NCBI GenBank assembly: GCA_020721025.1
Contig: DYNO01000063.1
Coordinates: 1-16,267, forward strand
Reading direction: 5' to 3'
DNA length: 16,267 bases
From: Thiomargarita sp.
GTDB lineage: Bacteria; Pseudomonadota; Gammaproteobacteria; Beggiatoales; Beggiatoaceae
In this document: positions 6,664-14,798 of the stretch, piece after piece
How the letters are laid out: the number at the start of each line of letters is the position of its first letter
Numbering within the stretch: the stretch's first letter is position 1
Notes under the pieces: model-generated
The model's database searches: none
Told to the model about the DNA's origin: nothing
Seen by the model: the letters and a program-made list of their open reading frames with translations, nothing else
Translations under genes and position numbers: made by a program

Positions 6664-8064
6664 ATGAAAAAATCAATTTTATTCTTTTTGTTGCTTTTCT
6701 TCCCGCTGTTGAACTCAATGGCTGCGAATTCCTTTTTACTTGCAGAATCTGCATCTGCCGAATTGAAACAATTATTATCACTTTCCTTAGAGGAATTATT
6801 ACAAGTTGAAATTGATACTGCGGGCAAAGTGTCTGAAAAAATAGGAAAAATTCCCGCCAGTGTCGTACTTATCACTCGTCAGGATATTCAACGTTATGGT
6901 TACACCACGCTTGATGAGATTTTAAGACACGTTTCAGGGGTTTATCACCTTAATTTTTATGGCACCGGCGGAGCTTCGTATGGAGTGCGTGGTTATTTAA
7001 GCACCAGCACGGCAAATCGAAATATGATTGTTTTAGTCAATGGAATCAGTCAAGTTTCAGATTATGACTCCAGTTACTTACTGCCTACTGTGCCTGTACC
7101 CGTAGAAGCGATTGATCGAATTGAAATTATTCGTGGTCCACAGTCAACCATTTACGGCAGCGGTGCATTTTTTGGGGTTATCAATCTGATTACCAATGAA
7201 ACCAACCAGAAAAAAGGGGCTGCTTCCTACGTGTCATTGCTGGGTGGCAGTCGGCAAACGCGGCGTTGGTTTGGGCGGAGCAGCTATGTCTATGATCAGG
7301 GACAAATTGTTGTCAATCTTGGCGGCTACCAACACGATGGTTTTGATGTTCCATATCAACGGCTGGAATCTAAACCTCAAGGGCAAGAGTGGGATTATCG
7401 TACTGGTGGACGCATGGAATCTGAAGAAAAATATTTTGAACTTTCAGGAACTTATCAAAATTTACAACTGGATATCACGCATGGTAACACCGATACCGAA
7501 GGTTTCGTGTCCCGCCCGGTGATTGGTGACGGCACAAATCGACATCTGGAAAGCACTCATTTGCGGGTCAGTTATCATCAAAAACTTTCTAACCAATTGA
7601 ATTTAAACGGTCATCTGACTTACATTCACAACGATATTCGCCTAGATTATGACTCGCCCTTCCCCTCAACAACGACAGATTTTCAAACAATTCAATCGAC
7701 AGCCTACGAAGGTGAAGTAACTTTACAGTGGAAATTGCCCAAGTATTTGGATTTAACCAGCGGAATTTATTATCGTTATGCTCCCGATATCGCCTCAACT
7801 ATCGATCTACCGGGCTTGCCCAATGTGGTCTCCTTACAAAAAGCCACCCAACGTTTGCAATCTGGTGACTCACTGGTCAATCAAGCGTGGTTTTCTCAGG
7901 TGAATTATTATCCAAATCAACGGTGGAAATGGGTTGCGGGCTTGCGGTTGGAACAAACTTTGGGATACGATGTTTTTGCCGAATATGGTGCTAATTCAAC
8001 CCAATACAAAAGTATCACCCCACATTATGATGCACAAGAGGTAGCGGTTGGCAACTATCACTAA
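6664..8064 (+). pseudogene. TonB-dependent outer-membrane receptor, 5' part (interrupted)
   Basis: The gene begins with a signal peptide (MKKSILFFLLLFFPLLNSMA) and a plug domain (about 58-178). The plug includes IPASVVLITRQDIQRYGY and the strongly conserved GPQSTIYGSGAFFGVINLIT. It then runs into the first part of the 22-strand barrel. Such receptors import siderophores, cobalamin, haem or other substrates using TonB energy; the substrate cannot be told. The reading frame passes into foreign sequence near 8050 and stops at 8064 after AVGNYH. The 3' part resumes at about 9816 beyond an IS607 element. A stub of about 460 residues with half a barrel should not fold, so the receptor is most likely lost. 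GTGGAAA precedes the ATG as a ribosome site. Confidence 0.88.
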
Positions 8065-8106
8065 CTTTGCTATGATTCATTATGATTTACACTGAAACAT
8101 AGCCAA

Positions 8107-8715
8107 ATGAACTACTATCCGAGCAGAGAAGCCTGTCGTAAACTAGGTGTCCATCCAGATACACTTCGTAAATGGGCGGACACTGGTGAAATTAGCTGCA
8201 TTAAAACAAAATCAGGACAAAGACGTTATGATGTCGATAGTTACATTGGAAAATCAACCACTTCCGTTACAATCTGCTATTGTCGCGTCTCAAGTCATAA
8301 ACAGCGAGACGACCTCGAACGACAAGTCGAATTCTTGCGAAATCAATACCCTAACGCAGAATTCGTCCGAGACATCGGAAGCGGACTCAACTTCAAACGA
8401 AGAGGTCTTAAAACCATTTTGGAACGAGCTATGTCGGAAACTCACATCACTCTTGTGGTTGCCCACCGAGACAGACTTGCAAGATTTGGGATCGACCTCA
8501 TTCGACAAGTCCTTGAGCAAAATGGTGGAAAACTCGTGGTTCTCGACGAAACTTTACTCTCGCCAGAACAAGAACTTACCGCCGATTTGCTCAATATCGT
8601 CCACGTATTTTCCGCAAGAATGCACGGACTTAGAAGTTATAAAAAGCAAATCCATCAAATTGTCACCAACGAAAGAACAGAAGAAGTTGTTCCACCATTG
8701 GCACAATGTGAGTAG
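8107..8715 (+). CDS. tnpA: IS607 serine recombinase TnpA
   Basis: TnpA of IS607 is the serine site-specific recombinase that moves the element, using a covalent 5'-phosphoserine link. At 202 residues it has the usual length. Residues 1-46 form the MerR-like DNA-binding domain (YYPSREACRKLGVHPDTLRK ending with SGQRRYDVDSYI), placed before the catalytic domain as is peculiar to IS607. The catalytic motif is YCRVSSHKQ, with the nucleophile at S62 and R60 nearby; AHRDRLARFG (about 120-128) supplies the further conserved Arg and Asp. All landmarks are intact. No strong ribosome site is visible before the ATG. The tnpB frame overlaps it over most of its length, so expression of the two is likely linked. 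Confidence 0.93.
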   Translation: MNYYPSREACRKLGVHPDTLRKWADTGEISCIKTKSGQRRYDVDSYIGKSTTSVTICYCRVSSHKQRDDLERQVEFLRNQYPNAEFVRDIGSGLNFKRRGLKTILERAMSETHITLVVAHRDRLARFGIDLIRQVLEQNGGKLVVLDETLLSPEQELTADLLNIVHVFSARMHGLRSYKKQIHQIVTNERTEEVVPPLAQCE

Positions 8716-9793
8716 ATGGGTGTTTAATCAAGCACTTGCCTTCATCCGTGATTATGAAACGTGTGAAGAATTGGGTGTGAAAAAGCCCTCATGGATGGAC
8801 ATCAAGAAGATGTTTACAAAACTACTTCCTGATTGGACAAAGGATGTTCCGTTTCAAATCAAAGGGATAGCGATTAAAGAAGCTGTTGACGCATTTTGGG
8901 CAACACTCAAAGCGCACAAAGGCAAAAAGGGTAAAATCTCGTTTCATTTTCGTAGTTGGAAAGACCCCGTACAATCGTGCTACGTCCCAAAAACTGCGAT
9001 TTCTGTCAAAGGAATTTATCCGAAAGTGTCTGGTAAAGGTTTGGATTTATTGGAATCTTTACCGGAAGATGTGATGGATTCAAGATTAGTTTGGCGTGCT
9101 GGAAAGTATTTTCTCACCGTCCCCACAAAACAACGTGTATCTTATGGCGAAAACCAAGCCCGTGTTGTTGCGATTGATCCCGGTGTGCGAACATTTTCCA
9201 CGTTTTATGGAACAGATAGTTGTGGTTTTTTAGGTCAAGGTGATTTCTCACGGATTCAACGGCTTGCGTTTCATTTGGATGATTTGATTTCAAGAATGTC
9301 CAAAGTCACCAATAAACAAAAGTTACGAAAGATGAAACTGGCGGTGGCGAGAATGCGTGAGAAAGTCAGTAACTTAATCGACGAGCTTCATCACAAAGTT
9401 GCTCTTTTCTTGGTTACGAACTTCGATTGCATCCTACTGCCCACTTTTGAAACTCAACAAATGGTCAGTCGTGGTGATCGTAAAATCCAATGCAAAACAG
9501 TGAGAAGCATGTTGACATTCGCACACTACAGATTCAAAACATTTTTGAAACACAAAGCCTTTGAATTTGGTAAAGAAGTTATCGACGTGTGCGAAGCCTT
9601 CACCAGTAAAACCCATCCAGAAACAGGCGAAGTGAAAAAAGTCGGTTCAGCAAAACGTATTAAGTTGTTGAATGGACAATGGATCAATCGTGACATCGTA
9701 GGCGCACGTAATATTCTGTTGCGTGCCTTGGTAGATCAACCCCACAAAGTAACGTGGCAGTTAGTAAATGTTAGCGAACCTAGCATTTCATAA
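8522..9793 (+). CDS. tnpB: IS607 TnpB, RNA-guided RuvC nuclease
   Basis: TnpB is the transposon-encoded, omega-RNA-guided DNA nuclease related to Cas12. All three RuvC residues are visible: Asp in VVAIDPGVRTF (9176 region), Glu in LLPTFETQQMV (near 9450) and the last Asp in NGQWINRDIVGARNILLRAL (near 9694). The zinc-ribbon cysteines usual between RuvC-II and RuvC-III are missing: the segment reads TSKTHPETGEVKKVGSAKRI. The N-terminal core begins at SIKLSPTKEQKKLF. The frame is open from 8147, inside tnpA; 8522 (ATG) is chosen because it precedes the recognisable TnpB core with little excess, but 8147 or a site between is possible. The guide RNA is expected to overlap the 3' end of the gene and run into flanking receptor DNA. 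Confidence 0.85.
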   Translation: MVENSWFSTKLYSRQNKNLPPICSISSTYFPQECTDLEVIKSKSIKLSPTKEQKKLFHHWHNVSRWVFNQALAFIRDYETCEELGVKKPSWMDIKKMFTKLLPDWTKDVPFQIKGIAIKEAVDAFWATLKAHKGKKGKISFHFRSWKDPVQSCYVPKTAISVKGIYPKVSGKGLDLLESLPEDVMDSRLVWRAGKYFLTVPTKQRVSYGENQARVVAIDPGVRTFSTFYGTDSCGFLGQGDFSRIQRLAFHLDDLISRMSKVTNKQKLRKMKLAVARMREKVSNLIDELHHKVALFLVTNFDCILLPTFETQQMVSRGDRKIQCKTVRSMLTFAHYRFKTFLKHKAFEFGKEVIDVCEAFTSKTHPETGEVKKVGSAKRIKLLNGQWINRDIVGARNILLRALVDQPHKVTWQLVNVSEPSIS

Positions 9794-9815
9794 GAAAAAA
9801 TGATCGGAATGGGTA

Positions 9816-10289
9816 ACCCACGGTTTAGAGTTGAGTTTGCAAGCGCAACCCACTGATAAAACTCAATTAGAGCTGAGTTTGACTTATCAAGAAACACATC
9901 ATCAGCAAAATTCTGAACTTGATGCAGCGTATTCACCCAATTTGTTGGGACAGGTCAAGTTTTCTTATCAATGGACTCCACAGTTGACGCTTGGATTAAC
10001 TGGTTATTATGTGTCTGAAATGCAAGTATATTTTGATCCCACGTTGAAAAATCCCGATGGCAGTTTTGGCAGACGCATCAATGGTACAAATAGCAAAGAT
10101 TATTTCGTGATGGGGGCAAATATCCGTTTTCAAGATTGGTTGACTCGGGGCTCGTTTGTGAATGTACGAGTGAATAATTTGCTCAATCAAGAGATTACCT
10201 ATCCCACCTACTTAAATAATTCGTGGATAGACCGAGGTTCAGTGGGGGAAGAGCGCAGCGTGATGGTAACAGTGGGCTATGAATTTTAG
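9816..10289 (+). pseudogene. TonB-dependent receptor, 3' part (barrel C-terminus)
   Basis: From about 9816 the plus strand reads THGLELSLQAQPTDKTQLEL, then barrel strands such as VKFSYQWTPQLTLGLTGYYV, the loop FGRRINGTNSKDYFVMGANI and FVNVRVNNLLNQEITYPTY. The end is SVMVTVGYEF with a terminal Phe, the outer-membrane assembly signal. It is the continuation of the receptor that starts at 6664. A TTG at 9831 could act as a start only by chance and there is no ribosome site. Between the last residues of the 5' part and this fragment the usual block of several barrel strands and external loops is missing, so removal of the IS607 would not by itself restore a full receptor. Confidence 0.85.
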
Positions 10290-10344
10290 CTTATCATTCC
10301 CAGCGATAGCAAAATCACTAAATAATTCAGTTCAGTAGATGAAT

Positions 10345-11541
10345 CTATTCCTGTGGTTTTGGTTCGCGTGGTAGGCGAAATGAAAAAGTTGTCCCCACCC
10401 CCAACTGACTTTGAACGTGAATTGTACCACTCATCATCTCCACAAAATATTTGCTAATTGCCAGTCCCAACCCGGTGCCGCCATATTTGCGGGTCGTAGA
10501 AGCATCGGCTTGGGTAAAGGCTTGAAATAATTTGTTTACTTGGGATTCACTCATACCGATACCAGTATCGTTTACATTGAATTCGATCCATTCATCATTT
10601 TCTATTTGAATTGGGGCAATACCCACCGTGACCGTGCCATTCTGCGTGAATTTACAAGCATTACTAACGAGATTCAGAAGAACTTGACGAGTTTTCACCC
10701 GGTCTGCATAAAGATTCCCAATATTGATAGAACACTGGATATTCAATGAGTTACTTTTTAACAATGGCATGGCAGTCGCGCTGACTTCTTCAATTAATGC
10801 AGTAATATCAAAAGTTTTCTCGTGCATTTCCATTTTACCGGCTTCAATTTTAGAAAAATCAAGTACTTCATTGATCAGCGTCAATAACTGTTTGCCGGCA
10901 AAGTTAATTTTTTCCAAATCTTCAACAAAACTTTCTGCTTCAGTGACGTGAATTTCTTCCGCTTCTTCTTTCAGCATTTCGCTATAACCAATAATTGCAT
11001 TCATCGGTGTGCGTAATTCATGGCTGATATTGGCGAGAAATTGACTTTTGGCGATATTGGCAGCTTCGGCGGCTTCCTTGGCATGTTGCAGGGCTTCTAC
11101 CACCGTATTCATCGCATCATTTTGTTTTTTCAATATTTGGTTCTGATGTTCTAATTGTTTACGCAGACGATGCAAATCAAGGTGAATATTGATGCGCGCC
11201 AGAGCTTCTTCACGCTGAATCGGTTTGGTGATGTAATCCACGCCTCCGGCTTCAAAACCATTTATTTTGTCGTCAGTATCAGACAACGCGGTCATGAAAA
11301 TCACCGGAACATCCGCAATGGTTGCATCGGCTTTAATCTGACGACACGTTTCAAAACCATTCCAACCGGGCATCATTACATCCAATAACACCAGATCGGG
11401 CTTGGTCAACTTGATTTTTTTTAACGCACTTTCACCACTTTTGGCAACCAATACTTTAAAACCTGTTTCTTGAAGAAATTTCGATAAAACTTGAATATTT
11501 TCAGGAATATCATCAACTATCATGAGGGTTGCATCGGTCAT
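10345..11541 (-). CDS. Soluble receiver-histidine kinase hybrid
   Basis: The protein has no membrane segment and combines an N-terminal receiver with a kinase. In the 411-residue open frame from a TTG at 11580, the receiver has IVDDIPEN, the phospho-acceptor in DLVLLDVMMPG (D67) and K119 in YITKPI. A coiled coil (about 135-178) leads to HisKA with SHELRTPMNAIIGYS (H187). The ATPase follows with the N-box Asn307, NDTGIGMS and GGTGLGLAIS. The start at 11541 is preferred because GGAG precedes this ATG by eight bases, while the upstream TTG has no ribosome site; that gives 398 residues. Such kinases take phosphate on their own receiver and act in signalling relays, often with a membrane kinase. 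The next gene upstream is exactly that. No output domain is present, so the final target is unknown. Confidence 0.92.
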   Translation of the reverse strand: MTDATLMIVDDIPENIQVLSKFLQETGFKVLVAKSGESALKKIKLTKPDLVLLDVMMPGWNGFETCRQIKADATIADVPVIFMTALSDTDDKINGFEAGGVDYITKPIQREEALARINIHLDLHRLRKQLEHQNQILKKQNDAMNTVVEALQHAKEAAEAANIAKSQFLANISHELRTPMNAIIGYSEMLKEEAEEIHVTEAESFVEDLEKINFAGKQLLTLINEVLDFSKIEAGKMEMHEKTFDITALIEEVSATAMPLLKSNSLNIQCSINIGNLYADRVKTRQVLLNLVSNACKFTQNGTVTVGIAPIQIENDEWIEFNVNDTGIGMSESQVNKLFQAFTQADASTTRKYGGTGLGLAISKYFVEMMSGTIHVQSQLGVGTTFSFRLPREPKPQE

Positions 11542-11701
11542 ACTTTGAGCTCCGGATCGCTTGATTAGGGGAACAGTCAATGCGACGTTATTTAGTTGAA
11601 AAGAGGACGTTTTTTAATTGGTGTGGAGTCGTACCGTGATGTTTTATTTGGAAAATTTGACTGCATCACGCGAAGATGATTGTCACTTTAGATACTGAAA
11701 A

Positions 11702-11763
11702 TTCTGATTCAAACATTCAGACAACATTTAGATTTTATTGAAATATCAATTGTCGAATCAGAA
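11702..11763. repeat. 9-bp inverted repeat between the two kinase genes
   Basis: ttctgattc (11702-11710) and gaatcagaa (11755-11763) are perfect complements across 44 bases. They lie between the stop of the membrane kinase (11796) and the start of the soluble kinase. This could be part of an intergenic leader, an operator or a loose terminator; the long loop argues against a simple intrinsic terminator. Confidence 0.35.
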
Positions 11764-11795
11764 AACAATTTTATCTTAATTTATTTTCCAAAAAA

Positions 11796-14525
11796 TTATG
11801 AACTTAAGTAAGGTTCTAACAAGGCGCAAATTTCATCTGCATCATAATTTTCTGCAAATTTGAGGATTTTATCTAAAAAAGGTTGCAGTGCAGCATCTTC
11901 GACCAATAATTTTTCGCATTCCGCCTGAATGCCGCCGATATCGCCACGCATAGCAAGATGATATAACATGGTTGCTTGATCAGACGAGGGTTCAACTGAC
12001 GAGGTATTTTCATCTGTAGAAAGTGGAGTTATTTTAAATGGTGCGTCATCGGCATATCTCCATGTCAACGCTAGATGTTTTTGCAACACTTCAAAAATTT
12101 CGTCTATTTTAAATGGCTTGGTGATAAAATCCGCACACCCTATTTGTAAACTTTGTTCGGTGTGAAAGCTGAACGCACTGGCAGATACCGCAATGACTGG
12201 GATAGTATGTAATATGGCATGTTGTTTCAGACAACGCGTGGTTTCAAAACCGTCAAGGCGTGGCATCATTAAATCCATCAAGATCAAATCTGGCAGGTAT
12301 TTTTCCGCTTGTTCTAACGCCACAATGCCATCTTCTGCAAAAATTATCTCAAATCCCAATGGAGCAAGCAGTGTTTTTAATAACGAGCGATTTTCCTCCC
12401 GATCATCGACCACAAGCAATTGATATTGTTCACGTCCCTGACGACGCAAGGGTGCATTATTGGGCAATTGATAACCGGTAATGGGAATAATTTCGTGGTT
12501 GGCGGGACGCAAATTTTCCACTTCAGCAAGGCGCAACGTCACCCAGAATAATGAGCCCTTGCCCAATTCACTTTCCACATGCAGATGTCCCTCCATTTGT
12601 TCTACTAAGGCTTTGGTGATGGATAATCCCAACCCTGTTCCCTCACTTTTGTGCATCGTATCACTGACTTGCTTGAATGGAGCGAAAATTTCATCGAGGT
12701 TATTTTGTGCAATGCCAATGCCGGTATCTTGCACTTGAAAACGAATATGTTCCTCATCTTCATAACCCACGCTAAACACAACGCTACCCTGATCGGTAAA
12801 TTTCACTGCATTGCTGAGAAAATTGATCAGAATCTGGCGCAATCGCTTGCTATCGGCATGAATTCCCATCGGTAATACCGAGCGTTTTTCAAAATGAAAT
12901 TCAATCCTTTTTTGTCGGGCGCGCACTTGGAAAATGTCAACGATATCTTGCAGAAAATTAGTCAGATGAAAATCTTCAAGACGCAATTCAAGCCGCCCGG
13001 ATTCAATTTTGGCAATATCTAAAATGTCATTGATCAGGGTTAGTAAATATTCACCACTTTTATGAATTATTTTAATCCCTTGCAGATGTTGCTTGTCTAA
13101 CGTGGGTTCACGCATTAAAATTTGTGCATAGCCCAAAATTCCATTTAACGGCGTGCGTAATTCATGGCTCATATTGGCGAGAAAGGTACTTTTGGCGCGA
13201 TTGGCGTTTTCTGCCAGTTCTTTCGCTTGACGCAATGCCAGTTCTGCTTGTTTTCGTTCAGAAATATCTCGAAATACCACAACTTCCCCCACAACTTGAT
13301 GACCTTCTCGAATCGGTGTCGTGGTGTATTCCGCGAGGAAAAAATGCCCGTCTTGGCGATAAAATTCTTCTTCCGCGTGATGAGCAATTCCCTGAGCAAC
13401 TGCCTCACAAAAAGTAAGTTCGGTATGATTGGTTTCTGTGGCAATATGACGGGTAACGACTTGATAAGATTGTGTTTTATTATCAGTTAATCCAAATAAA
13501 TTCGCCGCGACCGGATTTAGAAAAATAGTTTGACATTGTGCATCCAGCCCACAAATGCCTTCGCCGGCGGCTTCCAAAATTAATTGATTCTGATGGCTTA
13601 GACGGGCTAATTCTTGTTCCGCCTGTTTTCGTTCAGTGATTTTTAAACCGGTGATCACATAATGTTGTACTTGATTTTGGGCATCATACAATGCAGTATA
13701 ACTCCATTCGATCTCTTCTAACTTATTGAATTTTGTGGATAATTGAATTTCACAATGAGAATAATGTGCATTATATTCTGTGGGAGCGAGTAAGGTTTGC
13801 AACTGGGCATAATCTTTTTCAGCAAACAAACCTTGAATTGCTTGATTTTCCAACTCGTCGCTACGATAGCCCGTAATTTCACACGCGGTGCGGTTGACTC
13901 GAAAAATGCGGAATTCTTTATCCAACACGATAATCAATGCACTGACGGTGTTTAAAATCGCGGTGACAAAATCTCGTTCTTGCTTGAGTTCTTGAGTGCG
14001 CGAACTGATTTCTTTTTCTAATGGAATCAAGGCGATAGTACGCAATGCGATCCACACTATCCAGCCAAATAGCATGAAAACACCGGCGAAAACGAGCAGC
14101 AAATAAATGTTTAAGCGTGAAATCACTTGTGTGATGAATGTGACATCGCTGCTGATCGTGATTTTAACGAAATTTTTAGGTGAAAATTGGATATGACGAC
14201 TCACCTCCAGTTGTTGCGAAGTCGGAGTGGCGCGGACGTAATTGACTAATTCAAAATTATTTTTAGTCACTGCCTTCATAGTGACAATATAATCGCGCTT
14301 TTCGCCCCATTCCTGCAAAAATTGACTGGCGATGGCATAGTCTTGTTTTAAAAAAGATTCTTTGACGAAATCGGCGATTAAATCTAATTCTAAATTGGCT
14401 CGTTTTTCTGCGTATCCTAACATCATCTGACGTTGTTGGGACACGATCAGGACACTGGATAAAATCAAAAAACCTAATAAAATCAACAGAAAATAAAATA
14501 ATAAGCGTTTTTGTTGAACTGTCAT
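11796..14525 (-). CDS. Membrane hybrid sensor histidine kinase (PAS-PAS-HisKA-HATPase-REC)
   Basis: The 909-residue inner-membrane protein has two membrane helices (about 8-28 and 140-162) around a periplasmic sensor of roughly 110 residues. No clear HAMP domain follows. Two PAS domains come next (about 185-300 and 310-425), each ending in an ITERKQAE- or ISERKQAE-type linker. HisKA has SHELRTPLNGILGYAQIL with H454; the ATPase shows LSNAVKF (N572), QDTGIGIA and GTGLGLSIT. A receiver (about 702-820) has LLVVDDREEN, DLILMDLMMPRLDG (D751) and ITKPF (K803). A helical tail (about 852-905) follows that is not a recognisable HPt, since no HxxKG motif is seen. The gene lies between a periplasmic binding protein and a soluble receiver-kinase, which suggests a relay. 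Ligand and target are unknown. Confidence 0.95.
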   Translation of the reverse strand: MTVQQKRLLFYFLLILLGFLILSSVLIVSQQRQMMLGYAEKRANLELDLIADFVKESFLKQDYAIASQFLQEWGEKRDYIVTMKAVTKNNFELVNYVRATPTSQQLEVSRHIQFSPKNFVKITISSDVTFITQVISRLNIYLLLVFAGVFMLFGWIVWIALRTIALIPLEKEISSRTQELKQERDFVTAILNTVSALIIVLDKEFRIFRVNRTACEITGYRSDELENQAIQGLFAEKDYAQLQTLLAPTEYNAHYSHCEIQLSTKFNKLEEIEWSYTALYDAQNQVQHYVITGLKITERKQAEQELARLSHQNQLILEAAGEGICGLDAQCQTIFLNPVAANLFGLTDNKTQSYQVVTRHIATETNHTELTFCEAVAQGIAHHAEEEFYRQDGHFFLAEYTTTPIREGHQVVGEVVVFRDISERKQAELALRQAKELAENANRAKSTFLANMSHELRTPLNGILGYAQILMREPTLDKQHLQGIKIIHKSGEYLLTLINDILDIAKIESGRLELRLEDFHLTNFLQDIVDIFQVRARQKRIEFHFEKRSVLPMGIHADSKRLRQILINFLSNAVKFTDQGSVVFSVGYEDEEHIRFQVQDTGIGIAQNNLDEIFAPFKQVSDTMHKSEGTGLGLSITKALVEQMEGHLHVESELGKGSLFWVTLRLAEVENLRPANHEIIPITGYQLPNNAPLRRQGREQYQLLVVDDREENRSLLKTLLAPLGFEIIFAEDGIVALEQAEKYLPDLILMDLMMPRLDGFETTRCLKQHAILHTIPVIAVSASAFSFHTEQSLQIGCADFITKPFKIDEIFEVLQKHLALTWRYADDAPFKITPLSTDENTSSVEPSSDQATMLYHLAMRGDIGGIQAECEKLLVEDAALQPFLDKILKFAENYDADEICALLEPYLSS

Positions 14526-14556
14526 GTCGTAACCGATCCTGAAATGATTGATAAAT

Positions 14557-14569
14557 ATTGATGATCAAT
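14557..14569. promoter_or_regulatory. Small palindrome attgat-g-atcaat upstream of the kinase gene
   Basis: A 6+1+6 palindrome lies about 30 bp upstream of the start of the membrane kinase gene, with another attgat ten bases before it. It could be an operator half-site pair, but its short AT-rich sequence could arise by chance. No promoter could be assigned with confidence in the 273-base gap. Confidence 0.2.
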
Positions 14570-14798
14570 TAAACTGAATGTCATGGTAGATATTCACCAC
14601 TAAGCGATGCTTGACATATTAATTTGTGACTAAATGATGGCAAGCGCGTATAAATTTCAAAAAAATCTATTTAAAATCAATTAGATCATGCCTGCCAAAA
14701 AGCTCTGCTTCGTCCATTTCATCAACAAGTAGAACTTGGTGACGAGTCTCAAAAATTGGCAACGGCATGGATAATAAAGGCTACTTAATTGATTTTAT

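Larger units (their letters stand above)
8050..9815 (+). mobile_element. IS607-family insertion sequence with intact tnpA and tnpB
   Basis: The element carries a MerR-HTH serine recombinase and a TnpB nuclease, the defining IS607 gene pair. It sits inside a TonB-dependent receptor gene. The ends are estimated from where receptor coding stops (near 8050) and resumes (near 9816). IS607 elements lack terminal inverted repeats and usually make no target duplication, and both apparent junctions lie at GG dinucleotides, as the family prefers. GCTATG (8069-8074) and CATAGC (8098-8103) form a small inverted repeat in the left leader. The exact ends could not be fixed to the base. Confidence 0.82.

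Noticed and set aside
6642..6875. Minus-strand open frame covering the receptor signal-peptide region
   Set aside because: It is antisense to a well-supported coding start and shows no domain.
10290..10344. Bidirectional terminator between the receptor 3' part and the soluble kinase gene
   Set aside because: The 55-base gap has no convincing stem followed by a T-run on either strand.
11541..11580. TTG start at 11580 for the soluble kinase
   Set aside because: No ribosome site precedes it, whereas GGAG precedes the ATG at 11541, where the receiver domain begins.
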